DNA of 64,000 nt from Deltaproteobacteria bacterium (GTDB lineage: Bacteria > Myxococcota_A > UBA9160 > UBA4427): NCBI GenBank assembly GCA_016713665.1, contig JADJOR010000001.1, forward strand, positions 372,001 through 436,000, read 5' to 3'. A program made the position numbers and the translations under genes. Below, piece after piece: positions 38,677-47,545 of the stretch; position 1 is the stretch's first letter; each line of letters opens with the position of its first letter. The notes under the pieces are model-generated. The model ran no database searches. It was not told the origin of the DNA and worked only from the letters and a program-made list of their open reading frames with translations.

Positions 38677-40878
38677 ATGGCAGGTTCAGCGGGCGATTCG
38701 GCGGGCAAGTCGGGCGGGCGCAAGGCAGCCGGCATGAAGGCGAGCGAGCATCTGGCCGACTGGCGCAAGCTGGCCGCCAGCGAGATCAAGGGCCAGGACA
38801 TCGGCGAACTCGCCTGGACGAGCCCGGATGGTCTGCGCATCAAGCCCCTCTACACGGCCGCGGACCTCGAGGGCCTCGAGTTCGCCGACACGCTGCCGGG
38901 CCTCTTCCCCTTCCTGCGCGGGCCGCGCGCGACGATGTACGCGAACCGGCCCTGGACCCTGCGGCAGTATGCGGGCTTCTCGACCGCCGAGGAGTCGAAC
39001 GCCTTCTACAAGGCGAATCTCGCCGCGGGCCAGCAGGGCCTCTCGGTCGCCTTCGATCTCGCGACCCATCGCGGCTACGACTCGGATCATCCGCGGGTCT
39101 CCGGCGACGTCGGCAAGGCGGGTGTCGCGATCGACTCGGTCGAGGACATGAAGATCCTGTTCCAGGACATTCCGCTCGCGGACGTCACGGTCTCGATGAC
39201 GATGAACGGCGCGGTGATCCCGGTGCTCGCCGCGTTCATCGTCGCCGGCGAGGAGCAGGGCGTCCCGCGCAAGAAGCTCGCGGGGACGATCCAGAACGAC
39301 ATCCTCAAGGAGTTCATGGTCCGCAATACGTACATCTATCCGCCGACGCCCAGCATGCGGCTCGTCGCGGACATCATCGAGTACACGGCGAAGGAGATGC
39401 CGAAGTTCAACTCGATCTCGATCTCCGGCTACCACATGCAGGAAGCCGGGGCGACGACCGTCCAGGAGCTCGCCTTCACGATCGCCGACGGCCTCGAGTA
39501 CGTCCGCGCGGCGCTCTCGAAGGGCATGGACATCGACGAGTTCGCCGGCCGGCTCTCGTTCTTCTGGTGCATCGGGATGAACTTCTATCTCGAGATCGCG
39601 AAGATGCGCGCGGGGCGGCGGATCTGGGCCGAGCGCCTCGAGAAGGAGTTCAAGCCGAAGGACGTGCGTTCGCTGATGCTACGGACCCATTGCCAGACCT
39701 CGGGCGCCTCGCTGACCGAGCAGGACCCGATGAACAACATCATCCGGACGACGATCGAGGCGATGGCCGCGGTCTTCGGCGGAACCCAGTCGCTGCATAC
39801 CAACGGCTACGACGAGGCGGTCTCGCTGCCGACCGACACGGCGGCGCGGGTCGCGCGCAATACCCAGCTCATCCTCCAGGAGGAGTCGGGCATTCCGGCG
39901 GTCGTCGATCCGTGGGGCGGCTCGTACTTCATGGAGTCGCTGACGGAATCCGTCTACAAGGCAGCCAACGCGCTGATCGACGAGGTCGAGGCGATGGGCG
40001 GCATGACGAAGGCGATCGAGGTCGGGATGCCGAAGCTCCGGATCGAGGAGGCGGCGACCCGGCGCCAGGCCCGGGTCGACAGCGGCGAGGACGTGATCGT
40101 TGGCGTCAACAAGTACCGGCTCGACAAGCAGGCGCAGCTCGAGGTCCGGGACATCGACAATACGGCGGTGCGCGAGTCGCAGATCCGAAGGCTCCAGCAG
40201 ATCAAGCAGAGCCGCGACGCGAAGGCCGTCGGGAAGGCGCTCGCGAACATCACGGCGCTCGCGAAGTCCGGGCAGGGCAACCTGCTCGAGGCGGCCGTCG
40301 AGGCGGCGCGTGTCCGGGCGACGGTCGGCGAGATCTCGGATGCGATGGAGCAGGCCTACGGACGACATCGCGCCGAGGTCCAGTCGGTCTCGGGCGTCTA
40401 CCGCGCGATGTACCGCGACGAGGAGGCCTTCAACCGCGTCTCGCGCGCGGTCGAGCAGTTCGGCCGGGAGCAGGGCAGGCGGCCGCGGATGCTCGTCGTC
40501 AAGCTCGGTCAGGACGGGCATGACCGCGGCATGAAGGTGATCGCGACCTCCTTCGCCGATCTCGGCTTCGACATCGACGTCGGCCCGCTCTTCCAGACGC
40601 CGGCCGAGGCGGCGCGCCAGGCGATCGACAACGACGTCCATGCGATCGGCGTGTCGAGCCAGGCGGCCGGCCACAAGACGCTCGTGCCCGAGCTGGTGAA
40701 GGCGCTGCGCGATGCGGGGGCGCCGGACATCGCGGTGATCGTGGGCGGCATCATCCCGCCGCAGGACTACGACTTCCTGCGCAAGGAGGGCGTTGCGGCG
40801 ATCTTCGGGCCGGGGACCCCGGTCCCCGAGGCGGCGGCCGAGGTCCTCGCGGTCCTGCGCGCACGGGCGGCGGCCTAA
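38677..40878 (+). CDS. methylmalonyl-CoA mutase, single-chain
   Basis: A 733-residue adenosylcobalamin mutase. The catalytic barrel shows RPWTLRQYAGFSTAEESNAFYKANLAAGQQGLSVAFDLATHRGYDSDHPRV with the Tyr expected for methylmalonyl specificity, and HCQTSGASLTEQDPMNNIIRT. The C-terminal B12-binding domain has KLGQDGHDRGMKVIAT (DxHxxG, ~residue 612). It interconverts (R)-methylmalonyl-CoA and succinyl-CoA, linking propionate or odd-chain metabolism to the citric-acid cycle. The first ~25 residues are a Gly/Ser/Lys-rich extension. meaB starts 3 bases after its stop. Confidence 0.95.
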   Translation: MAGSAGDSAGKSGGRKAAGMKASEHLADWRKLAASEIKGQDIGELAWTSPDGLRIKPLYTAADLEGLEFADTLPGLFPFLRGPRATMYANRPWTLRQYAGFSTAEESNAFYKANLAAGQQGLSVAFDLATHRGYDSDHPRVSGDVGKAGVAIDSVEDMKILFQDIPLADVTVSMTMNGAVIPVLAAFIVAGEEQGVPRKKLAGTIQNDILKEFMVRNTYIYPPTPSMRLVADIIEYTAKEMPKFNSISISGYHMQEAGATTVQELAFTIADGLEYVRAALSKGMDIDEFAGRLSFFWCIGMNFYLEIAKMRAGRRIWAERLEKEFKPKDVRSLMLRTHCQTSGASLTEQDPMNNIIRTTIEAMAAVFGGTQSLHTNGYDEAVSLPTDTAARVARNTQLILQEESGIPAVVDPWGGSYFMESLTESVYKAANALIDEVEAMGGMTKAIEVGMPKLRIEEAATRRQARVDSGEDVIVGVNKYRLDKQAQLEVRDIDNTAVRESQIRRLQQIKQSRDAKAVGKALANITALAKSGQGNLLEAAVEAARVRATVGEISDAMEQAYGRHRAEVQSVSGVYRAMYRDEEAFNRVSRAVEQFGREQGRRPRMLVVKLGQDGHDRGMKVIATSFADLGFDIDVGPLFQTPAEAARQAIDNDVHAIGVSSQAAGHKTLVPELVKALRDAGAPDIAVIVGGIIPPQDYDFLRKEGVAAIFGPGTPVPEAAAEVLAVLRARAAA

Positions 40879-40881
40879 CGG

Positions 40882-41894
40882 TTGGCGACGCCGAGCTCGA
40901 GAACGCTGCAGGCCGCGGAGGTCGAGTCCGCCGTCCGCGCGATCCGCGCGGGCGATCGGCGCGCCATCGCGCGGACCATCACACGCATCGAGAGCACCCG
41001 CGACGCCGACCGCGACCTCGGCCAGGCGATCCTCGACGCGCTCGTCTCCGAGAGCGGCCGCGCGATCCGCGTCGGGATCACCGGCCCCCCCGGCGTCGGC
41101 AAGAGCACCTTCGTCGAGGCCCTCGGCATGCTGCTGGTCGAGCAGGGCCAGCGCGTCGCGGTGCTCGCGGTCGATCCGTCGAGTCCGGTGACGGCGGGAG
41201 CATCCTCGGCGACAAGACGCGCATGGAGCGCCTCGCGGTGCGCCCCGAGGCCTTCATCCGGCCTTCGCCGTCGGGCGGCTCCCTCGGCGGGGTCGCCCAT
41301 CGCACGCGGGAGGTCATGCTGCTCTGCGAGGCGGCGGGCTTCGACGTCGTGCTGATCGAGACCGTCGGGATCGGGCAATCCGAGGTCGCCGTCGCCTCGA
41401 TGGTCGACTTCTTTCTGGTGCTGCTGCTGCCCGCCGGTGGCGACGAGCTCCAGGGCATCAAGAAGGGCGTGGTCGAGCTCGCCGACGCGCTGGTCGTCAA
41501 CAAGGCCGACGGCGCGATGGCGATGCAGGCCGAGCGCACGCGCCAGGACTACTCAGGGGCGCTCTCGATGCTGCGCCATGGGCCGGAGGGCTGGCAGCCC
41601 CGGGCGCTCTGCGCGAGCGCCCTCGAGTCCCGGGGCGTCGCCGAGGTCTGGCAGACCATCCTCGACCACCGCGCGCTGCTCGAGGCCTCCGGTCGCCTCG
41701 AGGCCCGCCGTCGCGATCAGGCCCGCGCCTGGCTCTGGAAGCTCGTCGAGGAGGGCATGGCCCGGGCCTTCCGCGAGCGCCCCGGCATGCCTGAGGCGAT
41801 CGCCCGGGAAGAGTCCGCGGTCGCGGACCAGACCCGCACGCCGACCGCTGCTGCACGCGCGTTGCTCGAGCGCTTCTTCTCGCCGGCCCGCTAG
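40882..41894 (+). CDS. meaB: methylmalonyl-CoA mutase chaperone GTPase MeaB (one frameshift)
   Basis: Reconstructed as ~337 residues. G1 is GITGPPGVGKSTFVEAL; after the break the protein continues MERLAVRPEAFIRPSPSGGSLGGVA, LIETVGIGQSEVAV and VVNKADGAM (G4). MeaB loads and protects the cobalamin mutase. The family sequence VDPSSPVTGGSILGDKTRMERLA is restored if one G is added to the GG at 41193-41194 (ACGGCGGG read as ACGGGCGGG); this strongly suggests a single missing base. The only reasonable start is a TTG at 40882, three bases after the mutase stop, without a strong ribosome-binding site. Confidence 0.87.
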
Positions 41895-42027
41895 GCCCGA
41901 TCGCATCGACCGCGCCGTTTCGAATCCTTCATGCGATCGGGATCACCGGCCGATACCGGATCGCCGCCTGCGAGGGCGTCCCGGCCGCGAACCCGAGGCC
42001 CGCCCCGCACCCGTGGAGTCGCCGCAC

Positions 42028-42684
42028 ATGGTCCAGATCAACATGGGAAGCAAGGAGATCACCCTCAAGGTCGTCTACTACGGCCCGGCCCTCTCGGGCA
42101 AGACGAGCAATCTCCAGAAGCTCCACGAGATGATGGACCCGGCCCGGCGCAGCCACATGCTGACCCTCGACACCAAGGACGACCGGACGCTCTACTTCGA
42201 CTTCCTGCCAGTCGAGTTCAATACGGCCGGCGGCTTCTCGATCAAGATGAAGCTCTTCACCGTCCCAGGTCAGGTCATGCACAAGTCGACCCGAAAGGTC
42301 GTGCTCGCCGGAGCGGACGCGGTGGCGTTCATCGCCGACTCGCAGCGCTCGGCGGCCAGCGCCAATGCCTACTCCTGGCGTGACATGGAGGCCAACCTGA
42401 AGGCCCACGGCCTCGATTTCGAGAGCCTCCCGAAGGTCGTCCAGTTCAACAAGCGCGACATGCCCGACGTCAAGCCCCTCTCCGAGATCAAGGAGCAGTG
42501 GGGCAACACGCCGACCTTTCCGGCGGTGGCGACCCGGGGCGAGGGCATCCTGGAGACCTTCCGGGAGCTGATGCGCGTCCTCTACCGTGGCCTCGAGGCG
42601 CGGCACGATTTCTCGGCGAAGTTCAGCCTGTCCGAAGAGGACTTCCTCAAGGGCATCATGCGCAACTTCCGCCCCGGCGCCTGA
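42028..42684 (+). CDS. MglA-like small GTPase
   Basis: A 218-residue Ras-superfamily GTPase. G1 is YYGPALSGKTSNLQKL (residues ~18-33), the switch region reads LTLDTKDDRTLYFDFLPVEF, G3 is LFTVPGQVMHKSTRKVVLAGADAVAFIADSQ (Pro-Gly-Gln rather than DxxG), and G4 is FNKRDMP. This matches MglA, the polarity GTPase of myxobacteria and other rods, which is about 195 residues. No MglB-type GAP (roadblock) gene is in the window. It follows meaB by 133 bases. An in-frame GTG at 42013 would add five residues. A hairpin lies 31 bases downstream. Confidence 0.88.
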   Translation: MVQINMGSKEITLKVVYYGPALSGKTSNLQKLHEMMDPARRSHMLTLDTKDDRTLYFDFLPVEFNTAGGFSIKMKLFTVPGQVMHKSTRKVVLAGADAVAFIADSQRSAASANAYSWRDMEANLKAHGLDFESLPKVVQFNKRDMPDVKPLSEIKEQWGNTPTFPAVATRGEGILETFRELMRVLYRGLEARHDFSAKFSLSEEDFLKGIMRNFRPGA

Positions 42685-42714
42685 TCCGCCCACCGACCGG
42701 ACCCCCTCCGATCC

Positions 42715-42737
42715 CGGCCGCGTTCTTCGCGCGGCCG
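42715..42737 (+). terminator. hairpin after the MglA-like gene
   Basis: CGGCCGCG and CGCGGCCG form a perfect 8-bp stem around a 7-base loop (TTCTTCG), 31 bases after the stop and just before a promoter-like sequence. Only a weak T-containing stretch follows. A transcription boundary here fits the promoter at 42746. Confidence 0.4.
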
Positions 42738-42745
42738 TCGTCTGA

Positions 42746-42774
42746 TTGACACTCCATGGCCCGCCCCTTATCGT
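42746..42774 (+). promoter_or_regulatory. sigma-70-type promoter for ribBA
   Basis: TTGACA at 42746-42751 is a perfect -35 box, separated by 17 bases from TATCGT at 42769-42774 (four of six consensus positions). It lies 109 bases upstream of the ribBA start, leaving an ~100-base leader. I looked for FMN-riboswitch signatures in that leader and saw none. Confidence 0.5.
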
Positions 42775-42882
42775 CGGACGGCCACCCCCGGGTCGCTCGT
42801 CCCGAACGTGTCCGCCGGAACCCGCCCTGGACCAGCTGAGTGGTCCACAGGGTTGGTCCGTACGGAAGGTCGACTCCCGCCG

Positions 42883-44160
42883 ATGCCCAATTCCTCCTCC
42901 TCGAAAATCCGACCGACGCGACCGATCCACGAGTCGACGCCGGCGCCTGGCCTCTCGACCATCTCGGAGGCGATCGCCGACATCGCCGCCGGCAAGATGG
43001 TGATCCTCGTCGACGACGAGGACCGCGAGAACGAGGGCGACCTCTGCATGGCGGCCGACAAGGTCACGCCCGAGGCCGTCAACTTCATGGCCCGGTACGG
43101 GCGCGGGCTGATCTGCCTGCCGCTCGAAGAGGAGCAGCTCGAGAAGCTCCACCTCGGCATGATGGTCCCCGACTTCGAGAACTCGACGCCCTTCGGCACG
43201 GCCTTCACCGTCTCGATCGAGGCCCGCGAGGGCGTCACGACGGGCATCTCCGCCGCCGATCGCGCGCGCACGATCCAGGTCGCGATCCGCGACGACGCGA
43301 AGCCGACGGACATCGTCCGCCCGGGCCACATCTTTCCGCTGCGCGCGCGCAAGGGGGGGGTCCTGCGACGCGTCGGGCAGACGGAGGGATCCGTCGATCT
43401 CGCGCGGCTCGCGGGCTGCCGACCGGCGGGCGTGATCTGCGAGATCATGAACGACGACGGGACGATGGCGCGGCTGCCGGACCTGATCGTCTTCGCCCGC
43501 GAGCACGGCCTCAAGATCGTGACGATCAAGGACCTCGTGTCCTACCGCCTGCGCAACGAGCGCCTGGTCCACCGCGCCGCGACTGCCAAGCTCCCGACCC
43601 GCTTCGGTGAGTTCAAGGCGATCGTCTTCGAGAACGACATCGACCACGTCGACCACATGGCGCTCGTCTTCGGCGAGATCGATCCCGACGAGCCCATGCT
43701 GATCCGGGTCCACAGCGAGTGTCTGACCGGCGACGCCTTCGGATCGCTTCGCTGTGATTGCGGCGAGCAGCTCGAGGCCGCGATGCGGATGATCGCCGAA
43801 GAGGGCTCGGGCATCGTCCTCTACATGCGCCAGGAAGGCCGGGGCATCGGCCTCAAGAACAAGATCAAGGCCTACGAGCTCCAGGACCAGGAAGGCCTCG
43901 ATACCGTCGAAGCGAACCATCGCCTCGGCTTCGGCGCCGACCTGCGGGACTACGGCGTCGGCGCCCAGATCCTCGCGGATCTCGGGGTCTCGAAGATCCG
44001 GATCCTGACCAACAATCCGGGCAAGCGCGCGGGCATCAGCGGTTACGGCGTGGAGATCATCGATCGGGTCCCGCTCGAGGTCGAGCCCAACGCCAACAAC
44101 CTGAACTATCTCCGGACCAAGAAGGAAAAGCTCGGCCACGTGCTGCACCTGATGTCGTAG
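42883..44160 (+). CDS. ribBA: bifunctional 3,4-dihydroxy-2-butanone 4-phosphate synthase / GTP cyclohydrolase II
   Basis: A 425-residue fusion supplying both precursors of riboflavin. The RibB half (~25-225) has VILVDDEDRENEGDLCMAADKVTPE and GVTTGISAADRARTI; the RibA half (~230-425) has the zinc site HSECLTGDAFGSLRCDCGEQL, RQEGRGIGLKNKIKAYELQD and DLRDYGVGAQIL, all intact. The first ~20 residues are a Ser/Pro-rich extension. ATG 42883 follows GGAAGG at 13 bases. A G8 run at 43353-43360 does not disturb the frame. Confidence 0.95.
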   Translation: MPNSSSSKIRPTRPIHESTPAPGLSTISEAIADIAAGKMVILVDDEDRENEGDLCMAADKVTPEAVNFMARYGRGLICLPLEEEQLEKLHLGMMVPDFENSTPFGTAFTVSIEAREGVTTGISAADRARTIQVAIRDDAKPTDIVRPGHIFPLRARKGGVLRRVGQTEGSVDLARLAGCRPAGVICEIMNDDGTMARLPDLIVFAREHGLKIVTIKDLVSYRLRNERLVHRAATAKLPTRFGEFKAIVFENDIDHVDHMALVFGEIDPDEPMLIRVHSECLTGDAFGSLRCDCGEQLEAAMRMIAEEGSGIVLYMRQEGRGIGLKNKIKAYELQDQEGLDTVEANHRLGFGADLRDYGVGAQILADLGVSKIRILTNNPGKRAGISGYGVEIIDRVPLEVEPNANNLNYLRTKKEKLGHVLHLMS

Positions 44161-44243
44161 GTGTCGGTCTTCGGGTCCGTCCGCCCCCCGGTGCGGGGAG
44201 ACGAGGACCAGGCCGGATGCGGGTGAACGAGCGAGAGGAAGCC

Positions 44244-45233
44244 ATGTTCAAGTCGGTGCAGGACGTGATCGAGCAGCTCGGGGATCAGGGCTACATCTGC
44301 GACAAGAAGATCGCGACGGTCGTCTTCCTGGCGCAGCAGCTGGGCAAGCCGGTACTGGTCGAGGGACCGGCCGGCGTCGGCAAGACCGAGCTCGCGAAGG
44401 TCGTCGCGAAGGCGCTCGGCCGGAACATGATCCGGCTGCAGTGCTACGAGGGACTCGACGAGGCGAAGGCCCTCTACGAGTGGGAGTACTCGAAGCAGCT
44501 CCTCTACACCCAGATCCTGAAGGACAAGGTCGCCGAGACGCTGGCCGGGACCCAGACCCTCGCCGAGGCGGCCGATCGCGTCGGCGCCCAGGACTCGGTC
44601 TTCTTCTCGAGCCGCTTCATCGTGCCCCGGCCGCTGATGCAGGCGATCACGTCGGAGAAGCCGACGCTGCTCCTCGTCGACGAGGTCGACAAGTCGGATC
44701 CCGAGTTCGAGGCGTTCCTGCTCGAGGTGCTCTCGGATTTCCAGGTCACGATTCCCGAGATCGGGACGATCGTCGCGAAGAGCATGCCGCTCGTCTTCCT
44801 GACCTCGAACGACGCGCGCGAGATGAGCGACGCGCTGAAGCGCCGCTGCCTCCATCTCTGGATCGACTATCCCTCCGAAGAGCTGGAGGTCCGGATCCTC
44901 GATCGCAAGGTGCCGAACATCGACAAGCGCCTCGCCGAAGAGGTCGTCGGCCTGATGAACCGGATCCGGGCGCTCGACCTCAAGAAGACGCCGTCGATCT
45001 CGGAGACCCTCGACTGGGCCCGCGCGCTGCTCGCCCTGAACGCCGAGGAGCTCGAGGACCAGATCGTCTCGGATACGCTCAACGTCATCCTCAAATACGA
45101 GGGCGACGTCGAGAAGGCCCAGAACGAGCTGGCGAAGCTGATCAAGAAGAGGACGGCCGAGGTCGCTGCCGAGAAGCCGCAAGGCGCGCCGGCGGCGGAG
45201 GCCTCGGCGGTCAAGAAGGGCATCCTCCACTGA
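44244..45233 (+). CDS. MoxR-family AAA+ ATPase (CoxD-like)
   Basis: A 329-residue AAA+ protein: Walker A VEGPAGVGKTELAKVVAKALG (~38-58), Walker B LLLVDEVDKSDPEFEAFLLEVL, sensor 1 LVFLTSNDARE and Arg finger region SDALKRRCLHLWIDYP. Together with the VWA protein 49 bases downstream it forms a MoxR/CoxE pair, which in other organisms acts as a maturation chaperone, for example in loading metal cofactors into CO dehydrogenase-like enzymes; no such client is encoded here. AGAGGAA precedes the ATG at 44244; an ATG at 44217 would add nine residues. Confidence 0.9.
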   Translation: MFKSVQDVIEQLGDQGYICDKKIATVVFLAQQLGKPVLVEGPAGVGKTELAKVVAKALGRNMIRLQCYEGLDEAKALYEWEYSKQLLYTQILKDKVAETLAGTQTLAEAADRVGAQDSVFFSSRFIVPRPLMQAITSEKPTLLLVDEVDKSDPEFEAFLLEVLSDFQVTIPEIGTIVAKSMPLVFLTSNDAREMSDALKRRCLHLWIDYPSEELEVRILDRKVPNIDKRLAEEVVGLMNRIRALDLKKTPSISETLDWARALLALNAEELEDQIVSDTLNVILKYEGDVEKAQNELAKLIKKRTAEVAAEKPQGAPAAEASAVKKGILH

Positions 45234-45282
45234 TCCGGGCCGCCCGACCGGGCAGGCCTGACGCCGACGCGAGAGACGGAGC

Positions 45283-46701
45283 ATGCAGAAGAAGGTCATC
45301 GCGTTCACGAACCTGCTCCGCAAGAGCGGCATCCGCGTCTCCGTCGCGGAGGGGATCGACGCGTTCAACGCCCTCGACGAGCTCTCCCTCGACGACCGCG
45401 AGATCTTCCGCGATGCGCTGCGCACGGCGATGGTCAAGCGCGGCGACGACATCGCGGCCTACGACGAGCTCTTCGAGCTCTTCTGGTCGGGCTTCTACGA
45501 CAACCTGCGCCAGGCCTTCGACCAGATGGAGGGCGATCTCGGCGCGATGGGCGTCGACCTCGACCAGATCCTGCGCCAGCTCGCCGAGATGATGAAGGAG
45601 ATGGACGGTGAGCTCGATCTCTCCGAGCTCGCGAAGGCGCTCCTGACCCAGGATCTCTCCCAGCTCGAGAACCTGATCCGACAGGCCGCCCAGGAGGCGG
45701 GGACCGGCCGCATCGAGAACATGCTGCAGGTCGGCTTCTTCAGTCGCCGGACCGCCGAGCAGATGGGCCTCGAGGGCGCTTCGCAGGAGCTCGAGAACCT
45801 CGTCGAGCGCATGCGCGCGATGGGGATGGGGGATGCCCAGATCCAGCAGCTTCAGGAGCTGATGCGCAAGCTGATGGAGACGGTCCGCCGGACGGTGCGG
45901 ACCTTCACCGAGCGCGAGCTCCAGCAGCAGAACCACAACTACATGGAGAAGTTCCGTCGCGAGATGCTGACGGAGAAGAGCTTCTACCACCTGACCGAAG
46001 ACGAGATCGCGCGCATGCGCGAGGTCGTCGCCCGCCTCGCGCAACGCATCAAGAACATCCTGTCGATCCGCAAGAAGCGGCTCAAGCGGGGGAAGCTCGA
46101 TCTGCACCAGACGCTGCGGCGCAACATGGCCCGCGGCGGCATCCCCTTCGAGGTCGTCTACAAGACGCGGCGCAAGGATCGGCCGAAGCTCGTGATCCTG
46201 TGCGACGTCTCGTCGTCGGTCGCGAACGTCTCGCGCTTCATGCTGCAGTTCATGTACTCGTTGCAGGAGGCCTTCACGAAGATCCGCTGCTACGTCTTCG
46301 TGGCGGAGCTCGGCGAGGTGACGAGCGTATTCCAGGAGAAGGACATCAGCGCGGCGATCGAGAAGGCCCTCGACGGAGGCGACGTCATCAACGTCTATAC
46401 CCGCAGCAACTTCGGCTACGCCTTCCACGAGTTCTGGAAGAATCATCTCGCGTCGATCGACAAGAAGACGACCGTCATGATCCTGGGCGACGCCCGGAAC
46501 AACTACAACGACGCGAAGGCATGGTGCATCCGGGACATCCAGAACAAGGCGAAGAACGTGGTCTGGCTGAACCCCGAGAGCCCGTCGGCCTGGGGGTTCG
46601 GTGACTCCGTGATGGATCGCTACATGCCGTACTGCGATATCGTCGAGGAATGCCGGAATCTCCGACAGCTCTCGAAGGTCGTCGACCAGATCATTCTCTG
46701 A
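45283..46701 (+). CDS. VWA-domain CoxE-like protein
   Basis: A 472-residue soluble protein. The N-terminal two-thirds is a helical CoxE-type region (FTNLLRKSGIRVSVAEGIDAFNAL at the start; heavily charged coiled-coil segments 90-270). The C-terminal von Willebrand A domain has the metal-ion-dependent adhesion motif DVSSSVAN (~residue 308) and VMILGDARNNYNDAKA. It is the expected partner of the upstream MoxR ATPase. The downstream membrane protein follows after 19 bases, suggesting a three-gene unit. Confidence 0.88.
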   Translation: MQKKVIAFTNLLRKSGIRVSVAEGIDAFNALDELSLDDREIFRDALRTAMVKRGDDIAAYDELFELFWSGFYDNLRQAFDQMEGDLGAMGVDLDQILRQLAEMMKEMDGELDLSELAKALLTQDLSQLENLIRQAAQEAGTGRIENMLQVGFFSRRTAEQMGLEGASQELENLVERMRAMGMGDAQIQQLQELMRKLMETVRRTVRTFTERELQQQNHNYMEKFRREMLTEKSFYHLTEDEIARMREVVARLAQRIKNILSIRKKRLKRGKLDLHQTLRRNMARGGIPFEVVYKTRRKDRPKLVILCDVSSSVANVSRFMLQFMYSLQEAFTKIRCYVFVAELGEVTSVFQEKDISAAIEKALDGGDVINVYTRSNFGYAFHEFWKNHLASIDKKTTVMILGDARNNYNDAKAWCIRDIQNKAKNVVWLNPESPSAWGFGDSVMDRYMPYCDIVEECRNLRQLSKVVDQIIL

Positions 46702-46720
46702 TGCTTACGGGGACCGGAAG

Positions 46721-47455
46721 ATGGGGGAAGAGCGCATGACGTCACCGCATCCGGATCCGCAGGGCGTGGGCCAGGAGGGCGCGGCGGCGTCGGCCGGGCC
46801 CGGTCCCGAAGCCGGCGCCGGCACCTCGGGCTCGGGGGACTCGGCCGCGGCGGGGGGCGCCTACGATCCGCGGCGGCAGGTCGCGGCGAAGGACCAGGCG
46901 CGGCTCGCGCTGGTGGTCCTGCGCGACGTGGCGCTGATCGCGGTCTTCCTCTCGCTCTTCGCGGGGGCGGAGAGCTGGTCCACGATCTCGCGGCTCAAGG
47001 TCGCCAAGATCTTATCGGTGGTGGATGGGTTGTTGGTCGGCGTCGCGATCGCGGCGCTCGCCCACGAATGGGGCCACTTCCTCGGCGCTCGCCTCGGCGG
47101 GGGCCACGCGCCGCTCAAGCCCATCTCGCAGTTCCTGCCGCTCTACGACTTCGACTACGCCCGCAACGACGCGCGCTCGTTCCTGTGGATGAGCTACGGC
47201 GGAAACATCGCCCACGCCTCGATCGTCGTGCTCCTCTGGCTGCTCGTGCCGACGCGCAGCATGGGCCCGGCGGCGCTCGTCGCGGGAGCCTTCGGTTTCT
47301 CGGTGTTCTCGAGCCTGGTCGAGATTCCCGTGATCCAGCAGGCACGACGCGGGGTCCCCGCCCTCGAGGCGCTCGCGTCGATTCCGAAGAACTTCGTCTC
47401 GAAGTACCTGCCTTGGTCGCTCGCAGCGGCATTCGGCGCCTACGCCGCGCTCTAG
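46721..47455 (+). CDS. site-2-protease-like (M50) membrane protein
   Basis: A 244-residue protein with a ~50-residue Gly/Ala/Pro-rich start, then several hydrophobic helices. AALAHEWGHFLGARLGG (~residues 107-122) carries an HExxH zinc motif (HEWGH) inside a membrane segment, as in site-2 proteases. The second M50 motif with its Asp ligand is not obvious; the corresponding segment is YGGNIAHASIVVLLW. It could be an intramembrane protease or a catalytically altered relative. It follows the MoxR/VWA pair in the same direction. An ATG at 46736 is an equally good start. Confidence 0.62.
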   Translation: MGEERMTSPHPDPQGVGQEGAAASAGPGPEAGAGTSGSGDSAAAGGAYDPRRQVAAKDQARLALVVLRDVALIAVFLSLFAGAESWSTISRLKVAKILSVVDGLLVGVAIAALAHEWGHFLGARLGGGHAPLKPISQFLPLYDFDYARNDARSFLWMSYGGNIAHASIVVLLWLLVPTRSMGPAALVAGAFGFSVFSSLVEIPVIQQARRGVPALEALASIPKNFVSKYLPWSLAAAFGAYAAL

Positions 47456-47512
47456 ACGCAGCGCGCCGCGCCGAGCTCCGATCCCGATCCTGAATCGAGC
47501 CCCGAAAGCAGA

Positions 47513-47545
47513 AACGCCCCGTCAGCGCGGGGCCGACGGGGCGTT
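47513..47545. terminator. strong hairpin terminator candidate
   Basis: AACGCCCCGTC and GACGGGGCGTT form a perfect 11-bp stem with an 11-base loop, 57 bases after the M50-like gene. The A-tract before it makes it most terminator-like when read on the minus strand, but no minus-strand gene lies nearby; on the plus strand it would end the MoxR/VWA/M50 unit. Confidence 0.6.

Noticed and set aside
35059..40878. One uninterrupted open frame suggesting a 1939-residue fusion of IcmF and methylmalonyl-CoA mutase
   Set aside because: Between about 36630 and 38590 this frame is out of register with the IcmF mutase domain, which is read in another frame. The continuity is a by-product of high GC; the two mutases are separate genes.
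42775..42882. Possible FMN riboswitch before ribBA
   Set aside because: The conserved FMN-element core sequences are not present in the ~100-base leader.
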